From JAFDYH01 sp049840875 (GTDB taxonomy: Bacteria; Bacteroidota; Bacteroidia; Chitinophagales; Chitinophagaceae), in assembly GCA_049840875.1 (NCBI GenBank), contig JASGJE010000011.1, forward strand, positions 930,001 to 994,000: a DNA stretch of 64,000 bases. The letters run 5' to 3'. The notes beneath the pieces were generated by a model, which was not told where the DNA came from, did not search any database, and was given only the letters and a program-made list of their open reading frames with translations. This document shows, in pieces, positions 1-8,287 of the stretch. Positions within the stretch are counted from its first letter, which is position 1, and each line of letters begins with the position of its first letter. A program made the position numbers and the translations under genes.

Positions 1-95
1 CTATTATAGACTTTTTTCCAGAATCAACACCAGTTATAAGATTAACTGTTGAAAGAATCAGAAATAAATGATAAGCTTTCGGCCTTTTCAATGTT

Positions 96-860
96 CTAAT
101 TATTCAGTTTCAAAAACCCTCCATCAATAGGATAATCAATGCCAGTAATGAAGGAAGCCTCATCACTGCAGAGATATAATGCAAGAGCAGCTACTTCTTC
201 CGGTTTACCCATACGACCTATTGGTTGAGCTTTTGATAATTTTTCAAAGATCTCTTCTTCTTTTCCTGCGTAATTCTTTTTGATAAACCCATCTACAAAT
301 GGTGTATGAACTCTGGCGGGAGAAATAGAATTACAACGGATATTCTCATGTATATAATCTCTTGCCACACTCATCGTCATTGCCAATGCTGCGCCTTTTG
401 ACGTGCTATATGCAAAACGATCTGCCAGGCCTGTTAATGCTGCCACCGAGGCCATATTTAATATCACACCGCCGCCAGAAGTTTTAAATATTGGTATGGC
501 AGAATGGAGGCAATTGTAAACGCCTTTTACATTTACCATCATTACGCGATCAAAATCTTCTTCACTTGTGTTATCGGCTTTACCAATGTGCGCAATGCCG
601 GCGTTATTTACCAGTATATTGATAGCGCCGATTTTTGCAAATGTTGCTGCCACTTCTTTTTGATTTGAAACGTTACAGCCATGTGTATACACAATTCCGC
701 CGGCATCTTTAATTGCAGACGCAGTTTCTTTTGCATGGTCTTCCGTTAACTCAACAATATGTACAGTGGCGCCCTGCTTTGCAAATAATGTCGCAATCGC
801 TTTTCCGATACCACTTCCTCCGCCAGTGATAACTGCTATTTTATTATCCAGTCGAAACAT
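96..860 (-). CDS. SDR family NAD-dependent oxidoreductase
   Basis: This is a classical short-chain dehydrogenase/reductase of 254 residues, the usual length. The cofactor motif TGGGSGIG is at 12-19, NNAG at 85-88, and the catalytic residues are Ser138, Tyr151 and Lys155 (YSTSK). An acidic Glu37 at the end of the second beta strand suggests NAD(H) rather than NADP(H). The C-terminal DGGF is typical of the fold. The sequence resembles sugar-acid or glucose dehydrogenases of the FabG-like branch, but the substrate cannot be read from sequence. It is cytoplasmic. It is transcribed divergently from the S9 peptidase gene at 1024 and shares a 163-bp intergenic region with it. Any downstream operon partner would lie left of the window. 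Confidence 0.93.
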   Translation of the reverse strand: MFRLDNKIAVITGGGSGIGKAIATLFAKQGATVHIVELTEDHAKETASAIKDAGGIVYTHGCNVSNQKEVAATFAKIGAINILVNNAGIAHIGKADNTSEEDFDRVMMVNVKGVYNCLHSAIPIFKTSGGGVILNMASVAALTGLADRFAYSTSKGAALAMTMSVARDYIHENIRCNSISPARVHTPFVDGFIKKNYAGKEEEIFEKLSKAQPIGRMGKPEEVAALALYLCSDEASFITGIDYPIDGGFLKLNN

Positions 861-953
861 TTTTGTGATTGATTATTTTTATGAAATAATAAACAGAATG
901 CGTGAAGTTAATTATTCCGTTCATCCGTTTATCATTTTTTCATGCAAACCTTT

Positions 954-977
954 GCGTTTGAAACGCTGAAATTTCAG
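954..977. promoter_or_regulatory. Two abutting palindromes in a divergent promoter region
   Basis: GCGTTT-G-AAACGC (954-966) is followed directly by the perfect 12-bp palindrome CTGAAATTTCAG (966-977). Both lie between the divergent SDR and S9 peptidase genes. They could be operator half-sites or a cruciform; the role is inferred from position only. Confidence 0.3.
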
Positions 978-1023
978 GAACTATCCTATATTTATTTTCA
1001 TTCTTATTTTAACTCTTCAGCTT

Positions 1024-3027
1024 ATGAGATCGATTATCGCATTTTTCACTGCATGTTTATTTATAAGTTCTGCTTATTCACAAGCGAAGCGCCCCATTTC
1101 ACCTATAGATTATTATCGTTTACAAAACATCAGCGATCCGCAAGTATCGCCGGATGGAAAATGGATTATCTATTCATTATCCACTGTAGATACCGTAAAA
1201 GACAAACGTAATCGTGATCTATGGATGATAAGCTGGGATGGAAAAGATAATGTGCAGTTAACAAACGGACCAGGAAGTGAGTCAAGCGCAAAGTTTAGTC
1301 CTGATGGTAAATACATTTCTTTCGTCGCCAGCCGCGATGGTGATGATGATAAAGAAGATAAAAAGTCGCAGATTTATTTACTGGACCGTCGTGGTGGTGA
1401 AGCGAAAAAATTAACCGATATAAAAGGTGATATCGAAGACTATGTATGGAAACCTGACGCTTCAGGAATTCTGTTATCGATAAAAGACCCCGACAATTCC
1501 GACACAGCGAAAACAAAAATCCGCACACCCTATGTAATGGATCGCTATCAATTCAAACAGGATTATGAGGGTTATCTTGACAATCGTAAAACGCATCTCT
1601 ACTACTTTGATACCAAAACAAAAAAACTCGACACGTTGACGAGAGGCGCTTATAATGAAACAAGTCCTGCATTTGCTCCCGATGGAAAAACGATTGCATT
1701 CGTCAGCAACCGAACTCCAGATCCGGATAAAAACGAGAACACGGAAATTTATACAATGGAAGTAAAGGCTGATGCCACAATGAAAAAATTGACTTCATGG
1801 CCGGGTAATGATGTGAGTCCACAATGGAGCCCTGATGGACAATGGATCGCTTACCTGCAAAGCAGCAGCGATAAAGCGTTTACAATGTATGGCGAAAATT
1901 ATCTCGCGGTAATTTCAAAAGACGGCGGCGAGCCAAAGTTATTAAGTAAACAAACAGACAGGCCTGTACGAAATCCGAGATGGAGTGGTGATGGACAATC
2001 CATATCCGTCCTAATGGAGGATGATCGTCAATGTAATGTTATCAGCTTCGATGCGAAGAGTGGGCAAATGACCAAAGTAACTGAAGGCGATAAAAGTTTT
2101 TCTGATCTTGAAATGCAGAATGGAAACTGGGTAACGATTATGAGCGAACCGCAAACGCCCTCTGAAATTTATGCTTTGGAGAAAAATAATTTGAGAAAAC
2201 TTACCAATGTTCAGGATTCGTTTCTAGCACCAATACAGTTAGCAAAAGTGGAAGGTTTCAAATCAAAAAGTAAAGATGGCACTATCGTGTCAGGTTTATT
2301 ATATCGTCCTGCTGATGCACCAGCCGGTCAAAAACTTCCTTTGATCTTATTTATACATGGCGGACCTGTTGCGCAAGATGAATTTGAATTTGATTTAACA
2401 AGACAGATCTACGCTTCTGCTGGTTATGCCGTAGCAGCAGTTAATTATCGTGGTAGCAGCGGTCGCGGCATAGAGTATACCAAAGCAATTTTCGGCGACT
2501 GGGGAAATAAAGAAGTTATTGATATTGTTGGTGCGGCAAACTATTTAATAAAAGAAGGAATCGCTGATGAAAACAATATGGGTATTGCAGGTTGGAGTTA
2601 TGGTGGTATTTCAACTAACTATACAATTGCAAGTGATCAACGCTTCAAAGCTGCAGTAAGCGGTGCAGGTAGTTCCATGCAATTGAGTATGTATGGCTCT
2701 GATGAATACATCAATCAATATGAGAATGAATTGGGTGTTCCCTGGAAAAGTCTCGACAAGTGGCTGAAAGTTTCCTATCCGTTTTTACATGCGGATAAAA
2801 TAAAAACGCCGACTTTATTTATGGCTTCGCAAAATGACTTCAATGTTCCGGTTGTTGGCGCTGAGCAAATGTACCAGGCATTGCGTAGTCTTGGTGTGCC
2901 TACCGAATTGATCATTTATCCAAATCAGAATCATGGGCTCGTTGTCCCAAGTTATTTAAAGTTCAGGTATGAAAAGCACCTGGGTTGGTTCAATAAATAC
3001 CTGAAGGCTGGCCCGAAGACGTTTTAA
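1024..3027 (+). CDS. Secreted S9 family prolyl oligopeptidase-like peptidase
   Basis: This is a 667-residue serine peptidase of family S9 (dipeptidyl/acylaminoacyl-peptidase type). An N-terminal signal peptide ends near AYSQA, so it acts in the periplasm or outside the cell. Residues of about 30-400 contain TolB/WD40-like propeller repeats (SPDGK and SPDGQ motifs), followed by an alpha/beta-hydrolase domain. The catalytic triad is Ser525 in GWSYGG, Asp605 in QNDFN and His637 in NQNHG. It probably trims peptides for nutrition. Transcription ends at the hairpin at 3061-3095. The longer reading frame at 942 overlaps it in another frame and is not credible. Confidence 0.95.
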   Translation: MRSIIAFFTACLFISSAYSQAKRPISPIDYYRLQNISDPQVSPDGKWIIYSLSTVDTVKDKRNRDLWMISWDGKDNVQLTNGPGSESSAKFSPDGKYISFVASRDGDDDKEDKKSQIYLLDRRGGEAKKLTDIKGDIEDYVWKPDASGILLSIKDPDNSDTAKTKIRTPYVMDRYQFKQDYEGYLDNRKTHLYYFDTKTKKLDTLTRGAYNETSPAFAPDGKTIAFVSNRTPDPDKNENTEIYTMEVKADATMKKLTSWPGNDVSPQWSPDGQWIAYLQSSSDKAFTMYGENYLAVISKDGGEPKLLSKQTDRPVRNPRWSGDGQSISVLMEDDRQCNVISFDAKSGQMTKVTEGDKSFSDLEMQNGNWVTIMSEPQTPSEIYALEKNNLRKLTNVQDSFLAPIQLAKVEGFKSKSKDGTIVSGLLYRPADAPAGQKLPLILFIHGGPVAQDEFEFDLTRQIYASAGYAVAAVNYRGSSGRGIEYTKAIFGDWGNKEVIDIVGAANYLIKEGIADENNMGIAGWSYGGISTNYTIASDQRFKAAVSGAGSSMQLSMYGSDEYINQYENELGVPWKSLDKWLKVSYPFLHADKIKTPTLFMASQNDFNVPVVGAEQMYQALRSLGVPTELIIYPNQNHGLVVPSYLKFRYEKHLGWFNKYLKAGPKTF

Positions 3028-3060
3028 GAAATTTTTGAAGTCAGAATTCATTAATTAGGA

Positions 3061-3095
3061 AAGCCGGTAGTGTAAATAAATTTCACTACCGGCTT
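3061..3095. terminator. Bidirectional Rho-independent terminator
   Basis: A perfect 12-bp stem (AAGCCGGTAGTG / CACTACCGGCTT) closes an 11-nt AT-rich loop between convergent genes and is followed by T residues on the plus strand. The right arm contains the stop codon of the minus-strand gene at 3086, so it can serve both transcripts. Confidence 0.85.
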
Positions 3096-5503
3096 TTTCC
3101 TGTTACATCAATTGTTGTTTTCTTATGAATAATCTTTCCGTTAACCGTCAACCCTGTTATTGTAACGATATATTTTCCGCTGTTATCACCTGTATAAAAA
3201 CTGATATCGGCTTCACCATTCGCATCTGTTTTAATATTGGCGTTCCAGTAAATCGTTGTCCGCAGATCAGGGTTTGAATTATTTTTTATAGCAGCATTTG
3301 AATAATCCGGCATTTCGAATTTCGGGCTCACATGATACGTTAGTGGCGTAATTAAATGCAGTTTGCTTTTACTAAAATCTGTTCTGTCCGGTCCATGTTT
3401 GGTATTTATTGAAATCACTCCGCCTCCGGCGTTAACACCAAAAATGCCCGCTTCACCTCCTCTTAAAATTTCAATGAAATCAATATCAGCGGGATTCAGA
3501 GTGTTTAAAAAGTCAAGTGTTCCGCCCCCAGGTTTGCCATCCGTGGTTAAATTAACCGGGGTGCCATCCATAATTATCAGTGGAGGTAACGACTTTATGC
3601 CGTGGCCAAAAACGAAAATATCCCCATTGAGATAATTGATACCGGGTACCGTTAAAACAGCATTGCCGATTGCATTAAAACCACCATACCGGAATTTATC
3701 GCTGGTAAGAATCTGGGAGATTTGGTTGATACGTTTTGAGGCATCATAATTCAATTCCTTTTGTTTAAATGCTTTCACTGTAACAGGCGCTAACGTGATC
3801 CAACCTTTGCCTAAAAAGCTGATATCTGTGGTAGAGTTAATTTTTTTTAAGATTGAAAGCTTATTCAATGAATTAACATACAAAAGTTTTTTTAATGACG
3901 CAGGCGTTGCGAAAGCAGGAAAGCGAAATTGATCTGTCACAATGCTATCCGTAGTTATCACTCCTTTCTTATTGCTTGTTTGTAAAGAAAGTTTCAAGCT
4001 ATCGAAACCTTGTGGTAAGGCTATTTTCCAAGAACCATCTGCTATGGTTGTATCGGCATCCATAAAAAACTCATTGGTATTCCTTGCAATTGCCGTAACA
4101 ATATCGCCATTGATGGCTCTTCCTTTTTGCGTCACAATCTTGCCAACAAGATTTGCTAGTTTGGTATTGTCATCGTAATCATAATTTTCTTTTTCTGTAT
4201 ATTCATCTGTCTTATTATTTACATCCGGTTTTCTTGTTATCATCAGTATATCGAGATCATCATCAGAATATTTTCCATTGTTATCATTTAGCCATTTTTC
4301 GATTAACAGATTGTCTGAAGGCGGCATTGCACTCAGACTGATGCTATCAGAAAATTTATCTATCCATTCATTCTGAATAGCGACATTTAAGATGGATACG
4401 AGTGGTTTGCCTTTATCATTTGTCACCTTCACATGCAGGTCTACTTTTTCACGTACTGCATATTTCTTTTTATCAGGGTTGATCGTAACAACTGAACTTT
4501 CTCCTGGTATAAAAATTTTTCTCTCATCTACCAGGTTTTTGTTATTATCAAATAACAACAAGCGCACAACACCTGTCGGAAAACCTGATACAGGTATGGA
4601 AGTTCCATAACTACCCGAACCAACGGCCGCATAGTATAAACTATCATTTTGAACAGCAAGAATAGTTGTCTGCAAATTGGAAGGTGCATCATCTTCAAGC
4701 GTAACAAAGGCTTTTACTGATCCTGCATCCTGCCGCATTACAGACAGTTGAACCTGCGATTTAATTCTATCCGGTAGATTATACCTTACCGTTTTATTTC
4801 CCCAATGAAAAACAGCCGAATAGGTTTGCGATTCTCTGTTAAGAAAAGTCAGGCGGGCAAAGCCAAGGGAATTGGTTTTAAAATTCATCAGTACAGAATC
4901 TTTGTTATCTACTAATTCACCATTAACTAAAGCAGGGTTATTGTAATCGTCTTTTATTTCAAGCACACCAGTGGAAATAATATTGGGAAGACGCGTCAAT
5001 CGTTCCGGATAAAAATGAATGGATAAATCATTTTTCTTGCCGACAATTTTCTTTTCTGAATTGTAGTTGTATACTCCTGAATCATGTAATCGTTGGTTGA
5101 TAACAAATACAGGCTTCAGAAGAATGTCTGGGTTAATTGAACTTATCTGGCTCGCCGTATAACATCGTATCCAATAAAATCCGGAGGGAATAGTTTCGGG
5201 TAATTTAAAAGCACCCTGTGTATGAAAATTCCTGTTATCTAAAACAAGTTGTTCAATAACACTATCGCTTTCATTAACAATATCTGCAAACAGGTTTTTT
5301 GTTGTTACATCTATCTTACCGCTATTCAATGCCCATGCACAAAACCAGATTCGTTCACCTGCAATGTATAAGTCTCTGTCTGTACTTAAAACGATACTCT
5401 CATCTTTACTTGACTTTGAAAACTCCAGGAAAGTTTTACTCACCGAATCTGTAGCCGGCAAAATAGATTGCGCTGGCAATTCCGTAAAAATACAGAGGAG
5501 CAA
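3086..5503 (-). CDS. Secreted MG2-like protein with a TonB-receptor plug domain and no barrel
   Basis: This is an envelope protein of 805 residues from the TTG at 5503. The N-terminal part holds an MG2/macroglobulin-like module (DRDLYIAGE, then extended beta-rich sequence). The middle has carboxypeptidase-regulatory-like beta domains (VGKIVTQKGRAING). Near 600-720 there is a TonB-receptor plug-like domain (PLIIMDGTPVN, IEILRGGEAGIFG, GGGVISINTK). No 22-strand barrel follows, so it is not a complete receptor. In-frame sequence continues upstream to an ATT at 5533-5531 that would begin a normal signal peptide (KRHLTILSFLLLCIF), so translation may start there. I infer a role in surface uptake or assembly; the exact function is unknown. 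Confidence 0.82.
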   Translation of the reverse strand: MLLCIFTELPAQSILPATDSVSKTFLEFSKSSKDESIVLSTDRDLYIAGERIWFCAWALNSGKIDVTTKNLFADIVNESDSVIEQLVLDNRNFHTQGAFKLPETIPSGFYWIRCYTASQISSINPDILLKPVFVINQRLHDSGVYNYNSEKKIVGKKNDLSIHFYPERLTRLPNIISTGVLEIKDDYNNPALVNGELVDNKDSVLMNFKTNSLGFARLTFLNRESQTYSAVFHWGNKTVRYNLPDRIKSQVQLSVMRQDAGSVKAFVTLEDDAPSNLQTTILAVQNDSLYYAAVGSGSYGTSIPVSGFPTGVVRLLLFDNNKNLVDERKIFIPGESSVVTINPDKKKYAVREKVDLHVKVTNDKGKPLVSILNVAIQNEWIDKFSDSISLSAMPPSDNLLIEKWLNDNNGKYSDDDLDILMITRKPDVNNKTDEYTEKENYDYDDNTKLANLVGKIVTQKGRAINGDIVTAIARNTNEFFMDADTTIADGSWKIALPQGFDSLKLSLQTSNKKGVITTDSIVTDQFRFPAFATPASLKKLLYVNSLNKLSILKKINSTTDISFLGKGWITLAPVTVKAFKQKELNYDASKRINQISQILTSDKFRYGGFNAIGNAVLTVPGINYLNGDIFVFGHGIKSLPPLIIMDGTPVNLTTDGKPGGGTLDFLNTLNPADIDFIEILRGGEAGIFGVNAGGGVISINTKHGPDRTDFSKSKLHLITPLTYHVSPKFEMPDYSNAAIKNNSNPDLRTTIYWNANIKTDANGEADISFYTGDNSGKYIVTITGLTVNGKIIHKKTTIDVTGKSR

Positions 5504-5645
5504 AAAGGATAAGATTGTTAAATGTCGTTTAATGGCAAGCTGGTTTAACGAAGTGATTCAATATTAAATTTATGGAAAAATAGATTGCATCCAAACAACC
5601 AGGTTGCCATTATTTATGTTGGCGCTATTTGTAATAAATTGTAGA

Positions 5646-6503
5646 ATGAAACGGAGAAAATTTTTACAGAATGGAGCCTGGTCCCTGGTTGGTATAACCG
5701 TTTTTAAAAAAATATCTGCAAGTTTATTTAAAAAACCGCTTATGAAAGTACGATTGCTCAGACACGCGACTCTCGTCATTGAAATAAATAACTGGCATAT
5801 TTTAGTTGACCCAATGTTCAGCAAAAAAGAAGAAATGGATCCGGTAGCAAATGCCGGCAATAACAATAGAATTCCGATGGTAGACTTACCTGTAACGGAT
5901 AATGAGCTTAATGAAATAATTGCCAAAACAGATGCTGTCTTATTAACGCATATTCATCGCGATCATTGGGATGGGGCTGCACAGCACCTAATTCCGAAAA
6001 GTAAATTCATTATTTGTCAACCCGCTGATGAAGAAAAAATTAAAGCCATTGGATTTACAAACGTACACAGTGTCGAAAATGATTATCGCTGGAACAGTAT
6101 AGGTATACAACGGACAAACGGGCAACATGGTACGGGTGAGATTGGTAAAAAAATGGGAACTGTGTCTGGTTTTATTCTTAGTTATAAAAACGATCGGCTT
6201 TATATTGCGGGTGATACGATCTGGTGTGATAATGTGAAAGAAGCAATTGCAAAATATCATCCCACACACATCATTACGAATGGAGGGGGCGCTAAGTTTA
6301 CCGAAGGCGATCCGATTACAATGACGATAAATGATGTGCTTGAATCGGCAAAATTTACTTCGGCAACGATCAATGTCGTTCATTTAGATACAGTCAACCA
6401 TTGCCTCCAGCGAAGGCCTGATTTCAACAAAGCGATTAAAGAACATTCACTTGAAAAGCAAGTCCGGGTTGCTAAAGATGGCGATTGGCTGGATATTTCC
6501 TGA
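5646..6503 (+). CDS. Metallo-beta-lactamase-fold hydrolase with a Tat-like signal
   Basis: This is a 285-residue protein of the UlaG-like branch of the metallo-beta-lactamase fold. The metal motif HxHxDH is at His102, His104, Asp106 and His107 (THIHRDHWDG), with GDT and a late His (VVHLDTVNHC) as further ligands. I chose the ATG at 5646 because it begins MKRRKFLQ, a twin-arginine-type signal followed by a hydrophobic stretch. The open frame reaches to 5604 but the extra 14 residues look non-coding. Export in folded form through Tat is inferred. Members of this fold hydrolyse lactones, phosphodiesters or amides; the substrate here is unknown. Confidence 0.88.
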   Translation: MKRRKFLQNGAWSLVGITVFKKISASLFKKPLMKVRLLRHATLVIEINNWHILVDPMFSKKEEMDPVANAGNNNRIPMVDLPVTDNELNEIIAKTDAVLLTHIHRDHWDGAAQHLIPKSKFIICQPADEEKIKAIGFTNVHSVENDYRWNSIGIQRTNGQHGTGEIGKKMGTVSGFILSYKNDRLYIAGDTIWCDNVKEAIAKYHPTHIITNGGGAKFTEGDPITMTINDVLESAKFTSATINVVHLDTVNHCLQRRPDFNKAIKEHSLEKQVRVAKDGDWLDIS

Positions 6504-6573
6504 ACCCAAAAAATAATATTAGTGTCAACCCAAAATGTCAAAATTTTTTGATCATTTCATATTATTGATTTAG

Positions 6574-6596
6574 TATTGTCTCAGTTTGAGACAATA
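6574..6596. promoter_or_regulatory. 23-bp perfect palindrome upstream of the esterase pair
   Basis: TATTGTCTCA and TGAGACAATA are exact 10-bp arms around a GTT spacer, 40 bp before the first esterase start. There is no T tract after it, so an operator is more likely than a terminator. It could control both esterase genes. Confidence 0.4.
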
Positions 6597-6636
6597 AGCC
6601 CCCAGTAAAAATTTATCACTTACATTTTATTTCAAC

Positions 6637-8268
6637 ATGAAAAAGAAGTTATTCATGCTCGCTTGTATCGGCGTGTACATGCTCCCGCTTGCAGTGCTCA
6701 GCCAGGACAATAGCGATGCGATTGTTGCCGGAAAAAATATTGCTGTTACAGAAACAGAAAGCGGAAAAGTAAAAGGATATATTCATAAAGGTACGTTCAC
6801 CTACAAAGGAATTCCTTATGCACAGGCCGATCGCTTTATGGCCCCATCCAAACCGGCTGCATGGAGCAATACACGTAGTTCTATGACTTACGGGCCAGTT
6901 TGTCCAACAGATCCAACGACAACTGTTTTTGATGAAATCGAATTTTCGTTCAACCATAACTGGGGATATACAAATGAACATTGTCAAACACTGAACGTAT
7001 GGACACCTGCTATCAAAGATGGCAAGAAAAGGCCTGTTATGGTTTGGTTTCATGGTGGCGGTTTTACAGCCGGTTCTTATGTGGAGCTTCCCTCCTATGA
7101 TGGTGAAAGCTTAAGCAAAAAAGGCGACGTTGTTGTTGTAAGCGTTAATCATCGATTGAACGTACTTGGGTTTTTAGACTTGTCTGCCTATGGCGATAAA
7201 TACAAAGGATCAGCCAATGCGGGAATGCTTGATCTGCTTGCTTCATTACAATGGATCAAAACTAATATTGCCAACTTCGGTGGGGATCCTGATAACGTTA
7301 CTATTTTCGGCCAATCTGGTGGTGGTGGTAAGGTAACAACGTTGATGAATGCACCTTCGGCGAAAGGATATTTTCAGAAAGCTATTGTAGAAAGTGGAAG
7401 TTATCTCACTGGTTTTACGGAAAAATCAATCTCACAAAAAGTAGCGGCTGCGTTATTAGAAGAGTTAGGGTTGCAAGGTTCGCAGGTGGACTCATTACAA
7501 AAAATCTCTTACGAGAAATTAAATGCTGCAGGTAAAAAAGCATTACGCAAAGTGCAGGAAGCGATGGCAAAAGAAGGAAAGCCCATTCCCGGTTTTGGTC
7601 TTGGATGGGGGCCAGTTCTTGATGGAGATTTTCTTCCTTATCAACCGACCGAAGCTGCCGCAATCGAGATCGCAAAAAATATTCCGATGCTTGTAGGGAG
7701 CACTAAAAATGAGTTCACTCCATTTGTGCCTGGTACAAGAGGAATCAGTGTAGACTCTGCAAAATCAATTCTGAAAAAGAAATACGGTGAAAATACAGAT
7801 GCTTATATAGCAGCAGTAAAAAAGGCGTATCCCAATACTGTAAATGGGTCTGACTATACTGATATTGATATTATGTTTCGCGGTGGGGTTATCCGTCACG
7901 CCAACCTGAAAGCGATACCTGGTGCTGCGCCGGTTTATATGTATTTGTTTACCTGGCAAAGCCCGGTAAATGATGGAATTTATAAAGCGATGCACTGCAT
8001 GGAACTTCCGTTCGTGTTTAATAACATTGCACGATGTGAAGAAATGACAGGTGGTGGTAAACAAGCTTATGCGTTAGCCGATAAGATGAGCTCATCATGG
8101 ATAAATTTTGCGAGAACAGGAAATCCGAATGCGAAGGGCTTGCCGGAATGGCCAGCTTATACTACAGCGAAGGGAGCAACGATGATTTTTGACAATCAAT
8201 GTTCGGTGAGGGATAACCCCGATGCTGACTTACAAAAGATAGCTTCGCAGGTAAAATCTGCATTTTGA
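6637..8268 (+). CDS. Secreted type-B carboxylesterase
   Basis: This is a carboxylesterase/lipase family protein of 543 residues with a signal peptide (MKKKLFMLACIGVYMLPLAV, cleaved after a Gln-containing site). The nucleophile is Ser227 in GQSGGG; most family members have GESAGG or GQSAGG, so the Ala-to-Gly change is mildly unusual. Glu359 (TKNEF) and His453 (MHCMELPF) complete the triad. The oxyanion-hole stretch WFHGGGFTAG is present. It hydrolyses carboxylic esters in the periplasm or outside the cell; the natural substrate is not evident. A second esterase follows 19 bp downstream, so the two are likely co-transcribed. Confidence 0.94.
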   Translation: MKKKLFMLACIGVYMLPLAVLSQDNSDAIVAGKNIAVTETESGKVKGYIHKGTFTYKGIPYAQADRFMAPSKPAAWSNTRSSMTYGPVCPTDPTTTVFDEIEFSFNHNWGYTNEHCQTLNVWTPAIKDGKKRPVMVWFHGGGFTAGSYVELPSYDGESLSKKGDVVVVSVNHRLNVLGFLDLSAYGDKYKGSANAGMLDLLASLQWIKTNIANFGGDPDNVTIFGQSGGGGKVTTLMNAPSAKGYFQKAIVESGSYLTGFTEKSISQKVAAALLEELGLQGSQVDSLQKISYEKLNAAGKKALRKVQEAMAKEGKPIPGFGLGWGPVLDGDFLPYQPTEAAAIEIAKNIPMLVGSTKNEFTPFVPGTRGISVDSAKSILKKKYGENTDAYIAAVKKAYPNTVNGSDYTDIDIMFRGGVIRHANLKAIPGAAPVYMYLFTWQSPVNDGIYKAMHCMELPFVFNNIARCEEMTGGGKQAYALADKMSSSWINFARTGNPNAKGLPEWPAYTTAKGATMIFDNQCSVRDNPDADLQKIASQVKSAF

Positions 8269-8287
8269 TTTTTTAAATCGTTCATAC

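Noticed and set aside
3086..5503. Complete TonB-dependent receptor
   Set aside because: The plug-like domain is present but no beta-barrel follows.
5570..5926. 118-codon minus-strand open frame over the metallo-beta-lactamase-fold gene
   Set aside because: It overlaps the N-terminus and Tat-like signal of the real gene on the other strand.
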